NCBI RefSeq assembly: GCF_010183535.1
Contig: NC_071331.1
Location: 15,624,001-15,688,000 of the forward strand
Source of the DNA: Caenorhabditis remanei
Lineage: Eukaryota > Nematoda > Chromadorea > Rhabditida > Rhabditidae
Direction: 5' to 3'
Length of the DNA stretch: 64,000 bases
Part shown: piece by piece, positions 1 to 11,200 of the stretch
Layout of the letters: each line of letters begins with the position of its first letter
Numbering within the stretch: position 1 is the first letter of the stretch
The notes under the pieces: model-generated
Told to the model about the DNA's origin: nothing
The model's database searches: none
The model's input: the letters and a program-made list of their open reading frames with translations, nothing else
Translations under genes and position numbers: made by a program

Positions 1-933
1 TTCGAGCCCGTCGCAATGAAATTTCCGAGCTTAGCACCACAAGAATGGCTGGCTGAGCAGGTACTTGCGGTGATATTGAGCCATTCCATTGGTTCAATAA
101 GATACTTCTGGCAGGATTCGGTCAACTGGGGATGAACCAAATTGTCACTGTTGAAGATTACCTTACGGCACTGCCGGCATCTGTAAATTGGTTGGATGAA
201 AAGTAGTTTGAAATGACTTGGTCTACTTGAAACGTGTCTTCGTCCGATCATCGATCACGGGTTGTCTCCAAAGAGTTTTTGAATCTGCATCCAAAACACC
301 AGGGATATCAAGACTCAGATTTTTGTATTTTTCCACAATAAAATCCATTTCGCATCGTTCCCAAATTTTTAACTGTGCCAGGAATCCTGGGTTCGGTCTC
401 AAAATTGTTTATTTAATTTAATTTTTTGCCATTTTTTGAAGTTACCCAATAGTCTTTCTTACACTTGCAACCATTTTCAAAGCTTTTTCCATTGACCACT
501 TATTCTTGTACATCAGAAAAGCAGCACAAACAGAAACACTCCGGGAAACGGCAGCGATGCTGAAAATGTTTATCAGTAGTTCAGCCTGCTGTTTCGTTTT
601 TCATACCAGTGGACTACTACGTTTTCTCCTTTTTCTACTCCTTCTTCGATATATGATACAGCTTCTTCCAGTAACCCATTAGAAAGAATTGGTTCATTCG
701 GCATATCTAGGAGGTACAAAAACTTGTAATCTACATTTTCTATATGTTTTTTCTCTGGGATTGGTTCAGTTTCCAAAGTGAGTACTCGTTTGATCTGAAA
801 AACATTGGTTCTAATAAGTCTTCTCCCAGATTATTGAAGATTTTACCTCATTTTTAACAAATTCTTGCTTATTAGTGGGGCCGATAATCATGGGAAGTTG
901 GGCCAAATACAAATGTTCAGTTATTTTCCACAT
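1..933 (-). CDS. Dual-specificity phosphatase, DUSP12/YVH1 type (3' end cut by window edge)
   Basis: Spliced by eye from five minus-strand exons: 933-847, 794-607, 559-446, 397-227 and 180 to beyond base 1; the phases join cleanly. The start is ATG at 933-931. Exons 2 and 3 join to give the phosphatase loop HCIAAVSRS (HCx5R), so the cysteine and arginine needed for catalysis are present. The next exon has an NPGF-x-x-QL stretch like the DUSP12 helix after the loop. The last visible exon has CRQC, an HP-x(7)-C segment, IEPMEW and CGAKLGNF, matching the zinc-binding C-terminal domain peculiar to DUSP12/YVH1, which in other eukaryotes works in 60S ribosome maturation. The acceptor at about 398-400 is GAG rather than CAG, which is weak but keeps the frame. 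The protein continues off the left edge. Confidence 0.8.
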
Positions 934-2219
934 TGTCTCCTGATTCTATGAAATCTTTTTCGAGGATTCACATTCAATATTGAATCTTTTATTCAATTTA
1001 ATGAAAAACCAACTTTTATAAAACTCGCATTTGTCGGCTGTGCGAGAGAGCGCGTTTGCTGAACGCTCCACGTGGACTTTGGATAAATTCTACCAAATAT
1101 GGTGATTTTGTCAATCACTCTACAAGAGTTTGTTCTGTTTTTCTAGCTTTGAAATAGTTTTCATTTGAAATTGCTTTGTTTTATTTTTTCTTCTTTCATT
1201 CACCAGTGTAATGCGTAATCCATCAGAAATTAAACGAGGTCATTGCCACTTTTTCTTTCTGCGTTACACCGCTCCTCCTCGCATTGCCTGGACGAGAAAG
1301 ATGCATGAGCGTTCTGCGTCTCTTCTGCTTTTCCTGCCACACTTACAGTACCCAAACTGCAAAACTGGGAAGTAGGCAGCGATGTGACGGCGATCGCTTT
1401 TCCTAAAACGAATGTGTTCCGATAAGGAAATCATAACAGTTTTACACTTTGTCTCGTTCTCGTTCGGTATTGTCATAGTGAAATAAGACGGAATTATCCT
1501 TTTTCAAACTACTCCTCGCCTTCCAGTTGATTGGATACATCTTCGTTTTCAAATCAGATACAGATTGTTAAGTCTTGTTCTTTTTTTCCTGTGATACGTT
1601 GAAAGATGCAATCTTTTCGCCATTTTCTGTATAAGTTAGGGGCTACTTCTGAAACTTGAACTGTTTAGTTCTATAAAAGTTTTCCAGTATGTGTGAGCTC
1701 CATCGTTTCCTATCTTCTCTCGTTCTTGCTCACTTGTAGTGCCTCCTACGGATCTCATGCTCATGCTTTCATGCTCACTCGTCGTCTATCGATTCTGAAG
1801 GCCACGCCTCTTAATTTAGTTGTGTTGGAAGGAAAGCCTTTTCTATGCATGTCTGCATCTTCTCTCGCGCACTCTCTTTGTTTTCTGTATATTCTGTTTC
1901 AAGTTTCAACTTCACCGAAAATGTTTGAACGCGATTCAAGTATCGAAGTTTTCTGTCTGGTTAGGACATATACTTGTTCCTTTTTCAAAAAATAATATTT
2001 TTTGTGGAATAATACCACATCGCTGGATCATAATACCTGTGAAAGCATAATACAGTACTTATGTGTATTCCGGGAGTATCAGTTTTCTTCTTGATTTTGG
2101 TTTTTAGTTTTTCATATTGCTGACCTAAATGTGTTCGTTCGAACAGATTCTGATGCGTTTTTAAACTCGATATCATTACGACGTTCAAGTAAACAAATAA
2201 TTATAGTCGTTTTTCAGCC
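934..2219. promoter_or_regulatory. Divergent upstream region of the phosphatase gene and tram-1
   Basis: About 1.3 kb between two genes read in opposite directions. I found no convincing coding exon. The open frames here are short and lack splice context or a recognisable product. The stretch from about 1680 to 2200 is T/C-rich, as expected of an outron that is removed by trans-splicing to the acceptor in front of tram-1. Confidence 0.5.
2209..2217 (+). promoter_or_regulatory. Probable trans-splice acceptor of tram-1
   Basis: A T-rich tract ending in TTTTCAG stops two bases before the tram-1 ATG at 2220. No matching upstream coding exon was seen, so this is best read as a spliced-leader acceptor, by analogy with Caenorhabditis genes in general. 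Confidence 0.55.
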
Positions 2220-3564
2220 ATGGTTAAGCCACAAGGAGGGACAAAAGCTTCGAAAAAGGCTCAGCCGCCAGTTTTGTCTCATGAATTCGTTATTCAAAAT
2301 CATGGAGATATTATGTCCTGTATCATTATGGTATTCATCGTTGGATTGATGTTTCCATTTACTAACTCAATCTCATCGGTGTTCATTGCTCCTCAATACA
2401 ACGGTACTTATGTCGTAGAAGCAGCTGGAGAAGGAGGCCAAGATCGTGAAGTTTATGGTTATTTAAGTGGTCTTTTTGACTTGCCAGCTGTTTTTTTCTA
2501 TTCGATTTGCTGGATCGTTGTTCATGCTGTTGTACAGGAGTATGGTCTTGATAAACTTACAAAGAAGGTGAGGGCACAATTTTGTTTCTTATAAGCAGTT
2601 TTTGTTTGAGAATTTTTTACCAGTATATTTTTTTCAGACTCATCTTTCGAAGGTTTCCACTTTCAAGTTCGGAGAGTCGTTCCATCAGCTTTTCTTTGTC
2701 GCGTATTCTCTCGGCCATGCTCTCTTCCTCATCTCTGAACAACTAGAAAACTTCATTGATATCAAAAGGTAAGTGTGAATTTTCAAAACCAATATGCATT
2801 CAATCATTTCAGAATTTGGCTTGGATATCCAGCGGAACATCGAGTTATGACCGCTTCTTACAAGATCTTTTTCCTTCTGCAATTGGCATATTGGGTTCAT
2901 CAATTCCCAGAATTCTACTTTCAAAAGCTGAAGCGCGAGGAAATCCGCCAGAAGACTGTGCAAGCCTTTGTTCACATTATTTTTATCTCAGCTGCCTATT
3001 TTTTGAACTTCACCCGTGTTGGATTGGTACTCATCGTTCTCGAGTACTTCACTCAGTTGGTTTTCCATATCGCACGCCTTGCTCATTTCCTTGGACGCAA
3101 AACATTCTCGGCTCCTGCGTTCCAAGCGTTCAACATTATCTTCATTTTGGCTCGATTCTGTTCCGTGATTCTAGCAGTTATGACTTTCTGGTATGGCCTC
3201 CGTCAAGCTGAACAGCCGTTCATTGACTATTCTGCTGGAAACTTCAACACAGCTGTCCTGAGATTGAATATGCTTCTTGGAGTCGTTCTTCTCCAACTCT
3301 ATCTTCTTTACTCGTTTGTCGCTTACCATTTGGGACGATTCCGTGATAGCGCCGCAAAGAAGGAAAAAAAGAAGGCTAATGTTGCAGCTTCTCAGCCCAA
3401 AAAAGAGAAAAAACGACAAGACTCGGTAAGTGAAAAGAAAGTTAGACTACTGTATTCAAGACCACCGCTATGTGCAGTTGGTCCCCGTCTCAATATACTT
3501 CCCTCGTTATTTCCGTCTCAATAACTAAAATTTTCAGGAAAGCGACTCGAAGAAAAAGAATTAA
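2220..3564 (+). CDS. tram-1: Translocating chain-associated membrane protein (TRAM)
   Basis: Four exons: 2220-2567, 2638-2768, 2813-3425 and 3538-3564, giving about 372 residues, the usual TRAM length. The protein is a multi-pass ER membrane protein that sits beside the Sec61 channel and helps insert nascent chains. The N-terminus MVKPQGG with the motif SHEFVIQNHGDI is typical of TRAM1. A TLC (TRAM-LAG1-CLN8) domain follows, with hydrophobic segments including SCIIMVFIVGLMFPF, VFFYSICWIVVHAVV and a stretch near NFTRVGLVLIVLEYF. The C-terminus is cytosolic and very rich in lysine (KKEKKKAN, KKEKKRQDS) and ends in a short final exon coding ESDSKKKN. Reading through the last intron would instead add about 33 unrelated residues, so the spliced form is preferred. 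Confidence 0.93.
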
Positions 3565-4025
3565 GCAACTGCTCATGGCGACTTCCTTCCTCTCTCCACT
3601 CTTCTCTTTTTTCACTCGCCTATCCACCTTTTAAACTTGTGTATTTCTCTGAATGTAATTTATTGTTCGTAGCACCAAAACAGTATTTATTTAAACTTTT
3701 CGTTTGGAATCAAGAAGTGATACAAGTTCGTTCCAGTCAATCAAATCCCAACTTTAGTCACTGTCTCATTAATTGTGATTCTTCTCCTTTTTTAACATTT
3801 TCGGTCTGCATTTTCATTTTCTCATCCCGTCTTTTCTTCATGTGGTCTATCGCTTTCCTTTCTTCTTTCCTATCAACTATCTTCCACTGTTTCCTGTTCG
3901 GAGAATAGTTTTAATGAAAGTCGCCATTTTTACAGCATTATATTTACTTTAAACATGTTTCAGATCAGATACCCAACTATTTAGTAGTTTCCTCGAATTA
4001 AAAAAAAACAACGTCAATTCAGAGA
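3565..4025. other. tram-1 3' region and qns-1 upstream spacer
   Basis: 460 bases, strongly T/C-rich near 3590-3900, consistent with a 3' untranslated region and a promoter or outron. Open frames here are low-complexity and unsupported. No clear AATAAA was found close to the tram-1 stop. Nothing else is visible. Confidence 0.5.
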
Positions 4026-7000
4026 ATGGATCAGTGGGACCGCCGCTGTCGTGTGGCCACTTGTACAGTTAACAACTGGGCGTTGGACTTTCGAGGAAAC
4101 TATGAAAGAATCGTGAAAAGTAGGAATTCAACTTACTCATCGTAGTAAAAAGATATTCAGCTTCAACAAAACATTATCCAATCCCATAAAATTATTTATA
4201 GCTTGCTCTGAAGCATCTGAACTTGGAGCTCGTATACGATTGGGTCCTGAGCTTGAAATTCCTGGTTATGGATGCGCTGATCACTTTTTTGAACTTGATA
4301 CTGAAAGACATTCATGGGAAATGCTGAGCAAGTTGGTGGAAAAAAGCAAAGAATGGCCGAATCTGCTGGTTATCACTGGATTACCAACACGATTCCGTGG
4401 GCTATTATATAACTGTGCAGCCGCATTCAAGAATGGGTAAAATAAATTATATTTCCAAGAATAGTTTCCAACAAATTGTTGCAGGCGACTTCTATTCATT
4501 CGTGCAAAAATGGGGCTGGCAGATGATAATGTTTATAGAGAATCAAGATGGTTTGTCAAATGGACCGAAACATTCAAGCACTATCAGATGCCATTAAACT
4601 CAGAATTTTACTTTGAACAGGTTTGATATTACTTGTTAAATTCTGTAATTGGACAACCAAATATTATTGAAGAGCTATGTTCCTTTCGGTGACGGAATAC
4701 TCGAATCTTCTGACAATGTACGTGTTGGTTTCGAAATTTGCGAAGAGTTGTGGTCAGCACGCTCAACAAATATCAGATTATCTGAACAAGGCGTTGATAT
4801 AATGTGTAATGGATCAGGAAGTCATCATATTCTCGGAAAGTCAAATTACCGTATTAACCAACTCATTCTTGGGTCATCTGCAAAAGTTGGCGGGGTTTAT
4901 CTATATGCAAATCATCGTGGATGTGATGGAGATCGAGTTTATTACGATGGAGCGTCGACAATTGCACAAAACGGAGATTTGTTGGCACAAATTCATCAAT
5001 TTGATATTGAAGATACCGTTAGTTTCAGGATTTTATGTGTTCAAAAAATAATATATTTCCAGTGTGTTACCACGGCCATCGTAGATTTATCTGATAACTC
5101 TACCTTCCGTCAAATGAAATCAAGTAATAGAGGAAATGCATCAGATCAGATAACCGTGGTTCCTATAAGATTTGAAGGAAATATGATTGGAGGTGTGAAG
5201 TTCAATGAGAAATGTACCGAACCAATTACAAGTATGTCTGAAAATAATGCGAAAAGTATTGGAGAGATGAATTTTCAGATGTGGAAGAACTCCAGCTGTC
5301 ACCTATTGCTGAATTGTGTCATGGGCCACCAGCCTATCTATGGACTTATTTAAGAAGAAGTGGAATGGTAAAGTCTCAAAATAGCGTTGACCATTCTAAT
5401 ATTATTGTTTGTTTAGGCTGGATACTTCATTCCACTTTCCGGTGGACAAGATTCATCTGCAGTTGCAGCAATGGTTCGATTGATGTGCGAGAAAGTATGT
5501 GGGGCTGTCAAAAGAAGACGAGAAACTGATGGTAAGCTCATTCAGTTTGAATCATTCAACTCTGTTTGTGATTTAGGTGGAGACGACCCGGCTTATTATT
5601 TGGGTGGGAAGAAGGTTGTAGAAGATCCTGCCGAGCTGTGTAATCAGGTAACTTAAACATAAAGTGGTAAAATTGGTTGGCGCAAAATGTATTTATTGAG
5701 CACACAAAATGACCTAAAGTTGAGAAATCCGCTCGCGGAATCAGCGTTGAAATTAACGGCGGTGTCCATCCTCGAAGAAGACTCCTCCATCGAGAGCACA
5801 GTATTTTGGACAGACTCCCTTCTCTCCTTGACGACCATCTTTTCCTGGTTGTCCTGGATGTCCTGGTTGTCCATCTCTTCCTGGTGCTCCTGGCTCTCCG
5901 CTGGCTCCCTTCTCTCCTTGACCTCCTGGAGTTCCATCCTTTCCTGGTTCTCCAGCTGGTCCACGTGGTCCTGGCTGTCCTGGTTGTCCTGGCTCTCCTG
6001 GTGCTCCTGGTTGTGGCTCTCCGTTGCTTCCGTTCTCTCCTGGTGGTCCAGCTGGTCCTGGCTTTCCTCCTGGTCCTGGTGGTCCGGCTGGTCCCTTGTT
6101 TCCTGGTTCTCCATTTGGTCCTTCTGGTCCTGGTGGTCCTGGTGGTCCGAGTGGTCCCTTGTTTCCATCTGGTCCTGGTGGTCCGGCTGGTCCTGGTGGT
6201 CCCTCTGGGCATGGCTTGCATGGTGGTGGAGTGATTGGCTCACATGGCTCCTTTGGTGGTCTTCCTGGATTTCCGTTGAGCCCTGGAGCTCCTGGCTTTC
6301 CTGGTCTTCCGACTCTTCCTGGAGTTCCTGGTGGTCCTTGAGCTCCTGGAAGACAGCATCCCTCGCATTGCCCGTTTCCTTCTCCTGCTTGACGGGCGGT
6401 ACGGTTGTGAGCCATCATGAGGTCTGGGATACGGTTGACTTGAGAGTAGAGACGTTGAGCTTCGGATTTGCACTCAACAATGTCGTTGTGCATAACCTTG
6501 CGAGTGTGGTGGATGTAGTTGTACATGATTGGAAGAGTCACGCACACTGAAAGAAAATTTGGTTGAATATATAATATGAAATATTTTGTTACCTGACAGC
6601 ACCGCAATGGTGGAGAAAGTCAAGGCAGCATAGCCGACAAAACGGTAAGCTTTGATGCGCGAGTCAATGTCCATGACGAGAAGAGAAGACCGTCGAATGG
6701 TGAAGTTCCATGCCCACCACTACACTTTTATACGACCTAACGACTACTTTCACTTTCGGTTACTTTTTCGGTTTGGCTTTTGGTTAGGTAACATCATCAC
6801 AATCATCACGATTTCGGTACACTATTTCTTCAGTCTTCCTGCAAAAAACGGTACGCGCGAACTGTGTAATAGAAAGAGAAAGGATGGGATGATTTTTTCC
6901 TAGGAAAAAGGAAATGATAGTGGTTTGGTTGGCAAGGACAGTTTAGATAGAAAGAAGTTTTAATTAAACTTGACATTGTGAAGTAATGAATCGTGGTTTT

Positions 7001-8023
7001 TTGCAGGTGCTATTCACGTGCTACATGGCTAGCGAACATTCATCTGATGAAACGAGAAAATGTGCGGAAGGACTTGCTAAAAACGTAAACAGTAACCATA
7101 GTGGGTGAGTAGATAATTGTTTTTTAAACGAAGAGATATCGAGCCAAGAAGTTATATCTAAAAATAAACTTTCAGGATCTTCATAGATACTGTGGTCAGC
7201 TCTATTCTTAAAGTCTTCAATGTAGCATATGGTTTTATGCCATCTTTCCAGGTAATATAATTTCCACTCACATTATGAAAAAACTATGTTTGCAGAGCTC
7301 CGATAACCGTGAAACGATGGCTCTACAAAATATTCAAGCTCGTATCAGAATGGTTCTTGCTTATCTTTTTGCTCAACTCGCACTTGTATCTCACAAACGC
7401 CCTGGAGGGCTTCTTGTATTGGGTACTGCGAATGTTGATGAAAGTCTCGTCGGATATCTCACGAAATATGATTGCTCATCTGCGGATATCAATCCAATTG
7501 GTTCAGTTAGCAAAAGAGATTTGAGGCAGTTTTTGGAAATTGCATATGAAAAATACGGAATGACTGCTCTTCGAAGTGTGATTGATTCAACTCCAACTGC
7601 AGAGTTGAGACCATTGGTTGATGGAAAAGTATCACAAACGGATGAAGCTGAAATCGGATTGACTTATGATGAACTTTCGGTTATCGGAAGACTTCGTAAA
7701 CCCGGGGGAATGGGTCCGTACGCAATGTTCTTAAAGTTGTTGACACTTTGGGGAGACAAGTATTCAGTTGAAGAGGTGAGCTGTTTTCAAGTTTTAATTC
7801 TTTATTAATGTTCTATTCTCAGGTCGAGGACAAAGTTCGTAAGTTCTGGTGGCGTTATCGTGTCAATCGTCACAAAGCAACCGTCTCGACGCCAGCGATT
7901 CATGCTGAAAACTATAGCCCTGATGATCATCGAAATGATCATCGACCATTCCTGTATCCTGATTTCTCTTATCAGTTCGAAAGAATCCGTGAGAAGGTTG
8001 AAGAGCTAAAAAAGAGCAACTGA
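4026..8023 (+). CDS. qns-1: Glutamine-dependent NAD+ synthetase
   Basis: Twelve exons join to about 702 residues, close to the animal NADSYN1 length. It makes NAD+ from nicotinic acid adenine dinucleotide, ATP and glutamine in the cytosol. The N-terminal half is a nitrilase-type glutaminase: glutamate in [13 protein letters not shown], lysine in [10 protein letters not shown] and the nucleophilic cysteine in GFEICEELW are all visible. The C-terminal half has the PP-loop ATP motif [11 protein letters not shown] (exon 5417-5531), then [45 protein letters not shown] (split here as two adjoining motifs) and HAENYSPDD. Exon ends used: 4119/4202, 4436/4485, 4620/4673, 5017/5063, 5231/5279, 5367/5417, 5531/5577, 5647/7007, 7104/7176, 7251/7296 and 7775/7823. 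The 4621-4672 junction lacks a CAG acceptor and leaves the protein about nine residues short of human there, so it is the least certain. Intron 8 is 1.36 kb and houses a collagen gene on the opposite strand. Confidence 0.93.
5753..6674 (-). CDS. col-124: Cuticle collagen, nested antisense in a qns-1 intron
   Basis: Two exons, 6674-6593 and 6546-5753, give about 291 residues, a normal nematode cuticle collagen size. Order: a short N-terminus [20 protein letters not shown] with a hydrophobic signal-anchor, homology block region, then a cysteine knot (CEGCC) and Gly-X-Y tracts interrupted by non-repeat segments containing [12 protein letters not shown], and a C-terminal [10 protein letters not shown]. 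The product would be secreted by hypodermis and assembled into cuticle. The gene is complete and lies wholly inside the 5648-7006 intron of qns-1 on the other strand. The symbol rests on my recollection that the C. elegans orthologue of this neighbourhood carries col-124; the family call is secure, the exact symbol less so. Confidence 0.9.
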
Positions 8024-8229
8024 TTTTCTTATTTCTATGTGCAATTTTTATATTGAATTGATTCTCGCATGCAATAAATTAGATGATTATTGGTATTTAT
8101 TTTATTGCAAAGAATTCTCAAAAAAAAAGGAGCGTGGTCATCACGTTTTTCTTCTACATTCGCCACGTCTAAAGTAAATCGTCGTCATCATTCTTTTCGG
8201 TGCAGATTTCTATTTATTTCCGAACAATA
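8024..8229 (+). other. Short qns-1 / ABC transporter intergenic, operon-like
   Basis: Only 206 bases separate the qns-1 stop from the next ATG. AATAAA is at 8073-8078, and a pyrimidine tract ending in CAG lies near 8190-8205, about 130 bases further on. This arrangement (poly(A) signal, about 100 bases, acceptor) resembles SL2-type operons, but no transcript evidence is available. Confidence 0.4.
8073..8078 (+). terminator. Poly(A) signal of qns-1
   Basis: AATAAA hexamer 50 bases after the qns-1 stop codon, on the coding strand. Confidence 0.7.
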
Positions 8230-11200
8230 ATGAGTTCAGTTCTGAGCAGTGTTAGTTCAGCGAGAAGATCGATTCGAAGCATTTGGATAAAAGTAATCTC
8301 GATTCAATTAGATAACGACTTCCGGATATTTTCAGGATCTATTCTATCTCCGATCGAATCATCCATTCTTCATCCTTATCTTTATCGCCATTTTCCTCGT
8401 TTTTTATAATATTTGGTGGCTGAATGCTGTACATATCTCTTTTAATCTGGAATTTCTCTATTTTTGTTTCAGCCGGTTGCATCTGAGCCTCCAAGCGAAA
8501 CGTCCAAAATCATTGTTTATGATAACTTTCGGTTGACTAAACACAAATTTGTGAGATTAATGGTAGGGGTGACGTGGAAATGTTTGAGAAGAGTAACTGA
8601 AATATTCAGATATGTATCCCTCCAACAGTCGTAGACTATCGGTTTTCCTCTGTGAACGATGCGATTCGTCTGACTAATTTAGAGTTTCCTGATTTAGAAT
8701 TCACGAAAGAGGTTGACAAAGCAAGAAGGAAACTAGATGATGGAGTGATTGATAGTAAGTTTTGTGTTGAATTGAATAGAGAAAAGAGACTGTTTTTAGT
8801 TCTAATTCTTTTCAATAAATTGGTCGAAACTGGAAGAGACATTGAGTACAATATTATAAGTCAAAAAGGAGATTTGAATAAGTATAATCAATGTTTTTGA
8901 AGATGAAATCAGTCAATCTTCTTTTCAGACATTATTGTATTCATTGTGATAATGAGAGAAAAGAAACATGGGGAAATGCAGTTGAATCACAAGTAATTGT
9001 CAACCGTTTCCTCTATTGGGTTGTCAGATCAAGAGGATTCAATCATCGAAGACCTCACTTCCAAATCAGTAATATCTATATTAAAGGAACTGATTCAGAT
9101 CCCATGTATTCGAAAAGACAAGTATGTTACACATTTCCAGAGAGATTTGAACACGCCTGATCCCATTTCCAGACTGATCTATTCATTACGTGGCTTCTTC
9201 TTCTTCCGATTTGCTCTCGACTGATTGATTTGTGGAATGAGGAAAGAGAAAGTGGATTCTATGTAATTAGATCTACAAATTCTACCTCTCAACTCTAATA
9301 CTTTCAGAAAATGTTTCTATTTCTTCGTGCCCGCAGATTCGAGTATTTCATCGCCAAATTTGTTTTTTGGTACGGAATTTCACTGCTTATCAGTGGTATT
9401 GTCTTGGCAGTAAATGTGCTAATCGTAAGAATCAAACAGTCTTCTGAAAGTATTTGAATCATTTTCAGGTGCCAATGGTTTATAGTCCAACATACGTTCC
9501 ATTTGTTATCTCTTACGCAGCATGTATCACTACTTTTGCTATATTCCTTGCAACTCTTTTCCCCGGATCGCCATTCTTTGCTAAATTCGGTTAGAGGCTT
9601 TTGAATATTCACATTTCAAAATAATTTTCCAGTTGGATTACTGTTGATGGCTGCTGGAGAATTTGGATTTGGGAATGTTTATCAAGGGATTACATTCTTT
9701 CAACTATCTGTTCGATTCTTTGGAAAAATAGAGAATGATGGATTCGCAGTGGATGCGATATGTCTTGCATGCATGACTGTCAACTGTATTCTGATGATGG
9801 CTTTATCCATATACCTCGACACTTTCTTCTTCTCTTACACCCAGGAACCACTCAAATTCTATTTTCTAATTGAACGTGCCTACTGGAAGCCTACTCCGAG
9901 AGCTCCGAAAGTTGATCAGTTCTTCATTCAACAAATTCTTACACCACGAGAGGAAAAGCCAGAAGAAAAAGAAAAGAAGCCAGAAGACGGGAAATCTACA
10001 GATAAGGTTGATAAGGCGCCGTCAGTGAAAAAGGAACCAGTGGTGAAAGGTCCTCCAAAGAAACCGAATCTACCATTGGTTATTCTGCATGGTATTTGTA
10101 AAAGAATCAATAATCAATGGAAAGTGAATCAAGTTAGTTTGACAATTCGACTAGGAGAAGTTACGACATTTTATGGAAATCATGGATGTGGAAGTGAAGA
10201 GATTCTATCTATAATAAGTGGACGAATGAATCCAGAATATGGAGAAGTTATGATGGAAAAGTCACAGAGACCTTTGGTGATTTCGATGGCGTTTGATGTT
10301 CCGATTGTGAATTATTTCACTGTTGAAACGTATCTTGAGTTTGTTAGTAGAATGAGGTTAGTTATTTTGATATGCGATTGAATTACATTCCACCGTTACA
10401 GAGGTGTTTCAATGCAATCTGGTACTCTGAAAGAAATGTTAAAAGAACTTGATCTTGTTAAAGTAGAGGACCGTTCACTAGATCTTCTCTCGACAACTCA
10501 GAGAGAACGCCTTCGAATTGCAGCTGCTTTTGCTGGAGAACCAGACATTGTTCTGATCGATTGGCCAACAAAGGAATCATTACCCGATTGGAAATATATG
10601 ATTCTTCGATTCATTGAAAAACGAAAAGAGAAAAGGTATTACAGTAGGAACGAGAATTTTTGACGATTACTTTTTCAGATCGATCATTATTTCTTCATAT
10701 GATGCAGAAGAAACAGAGACTATTTCAGACAAAGTAGTTCTGTTGAGTGAAGGATTTGTTGTTATGAATGGATCGTGTGAAAGAATTCAACAATCGTATG
10801 TCTTCAATTATTCCCTCTCTCTCAAATATCTTCTTTCTAGAATTGAAAGTGTTTTCGAAATTCGTCTCTGGCCAGTGAATATATTCACAGATGATCAGAT
10901 TACTGGAATGATCGACGCACTGACATTGGGTGATCCAAGAATGAGAAACGAAGTCAAATTCTTCGAAACACCCAACGGAAAGATTCGTATAACGTTGCCT
11001 GTTATTTTCAGAAGAAGGTATTCTTAACTGGGAACCACAGGAAATCTTTTATTTTATTTTCAGCATCAGTTTGATCCTTCAAGAACTTGAAGCGGTGGCT
11101 GCACAATATCAAATTGCGTTTATTGAGATAAACAAGCCAAATATACATGATGTTTACACGAAGTATCTCATCGGCTTTTTTTATCGTTTTTTAATTACAT

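Noticed and set aside
1264..1995. Short frames upstream of tram-1
   Set aside because: No introns, no domain and no start context; probably promoter or outron.
5806..6341. Plus-strand Gly/Pro-rich frames in the same stretch
   Set aside because: GGN/CCN codons read as Gly/Pro on both strands; the collagen on minus explains them.
5687..6550. Long plus-strand open frame rich in Trp and Ser opposite the collagen
   Set aside because: It is the antisense shadow of Gly-X-Y codons; the minus strand has a typical collagen with intron and termini.
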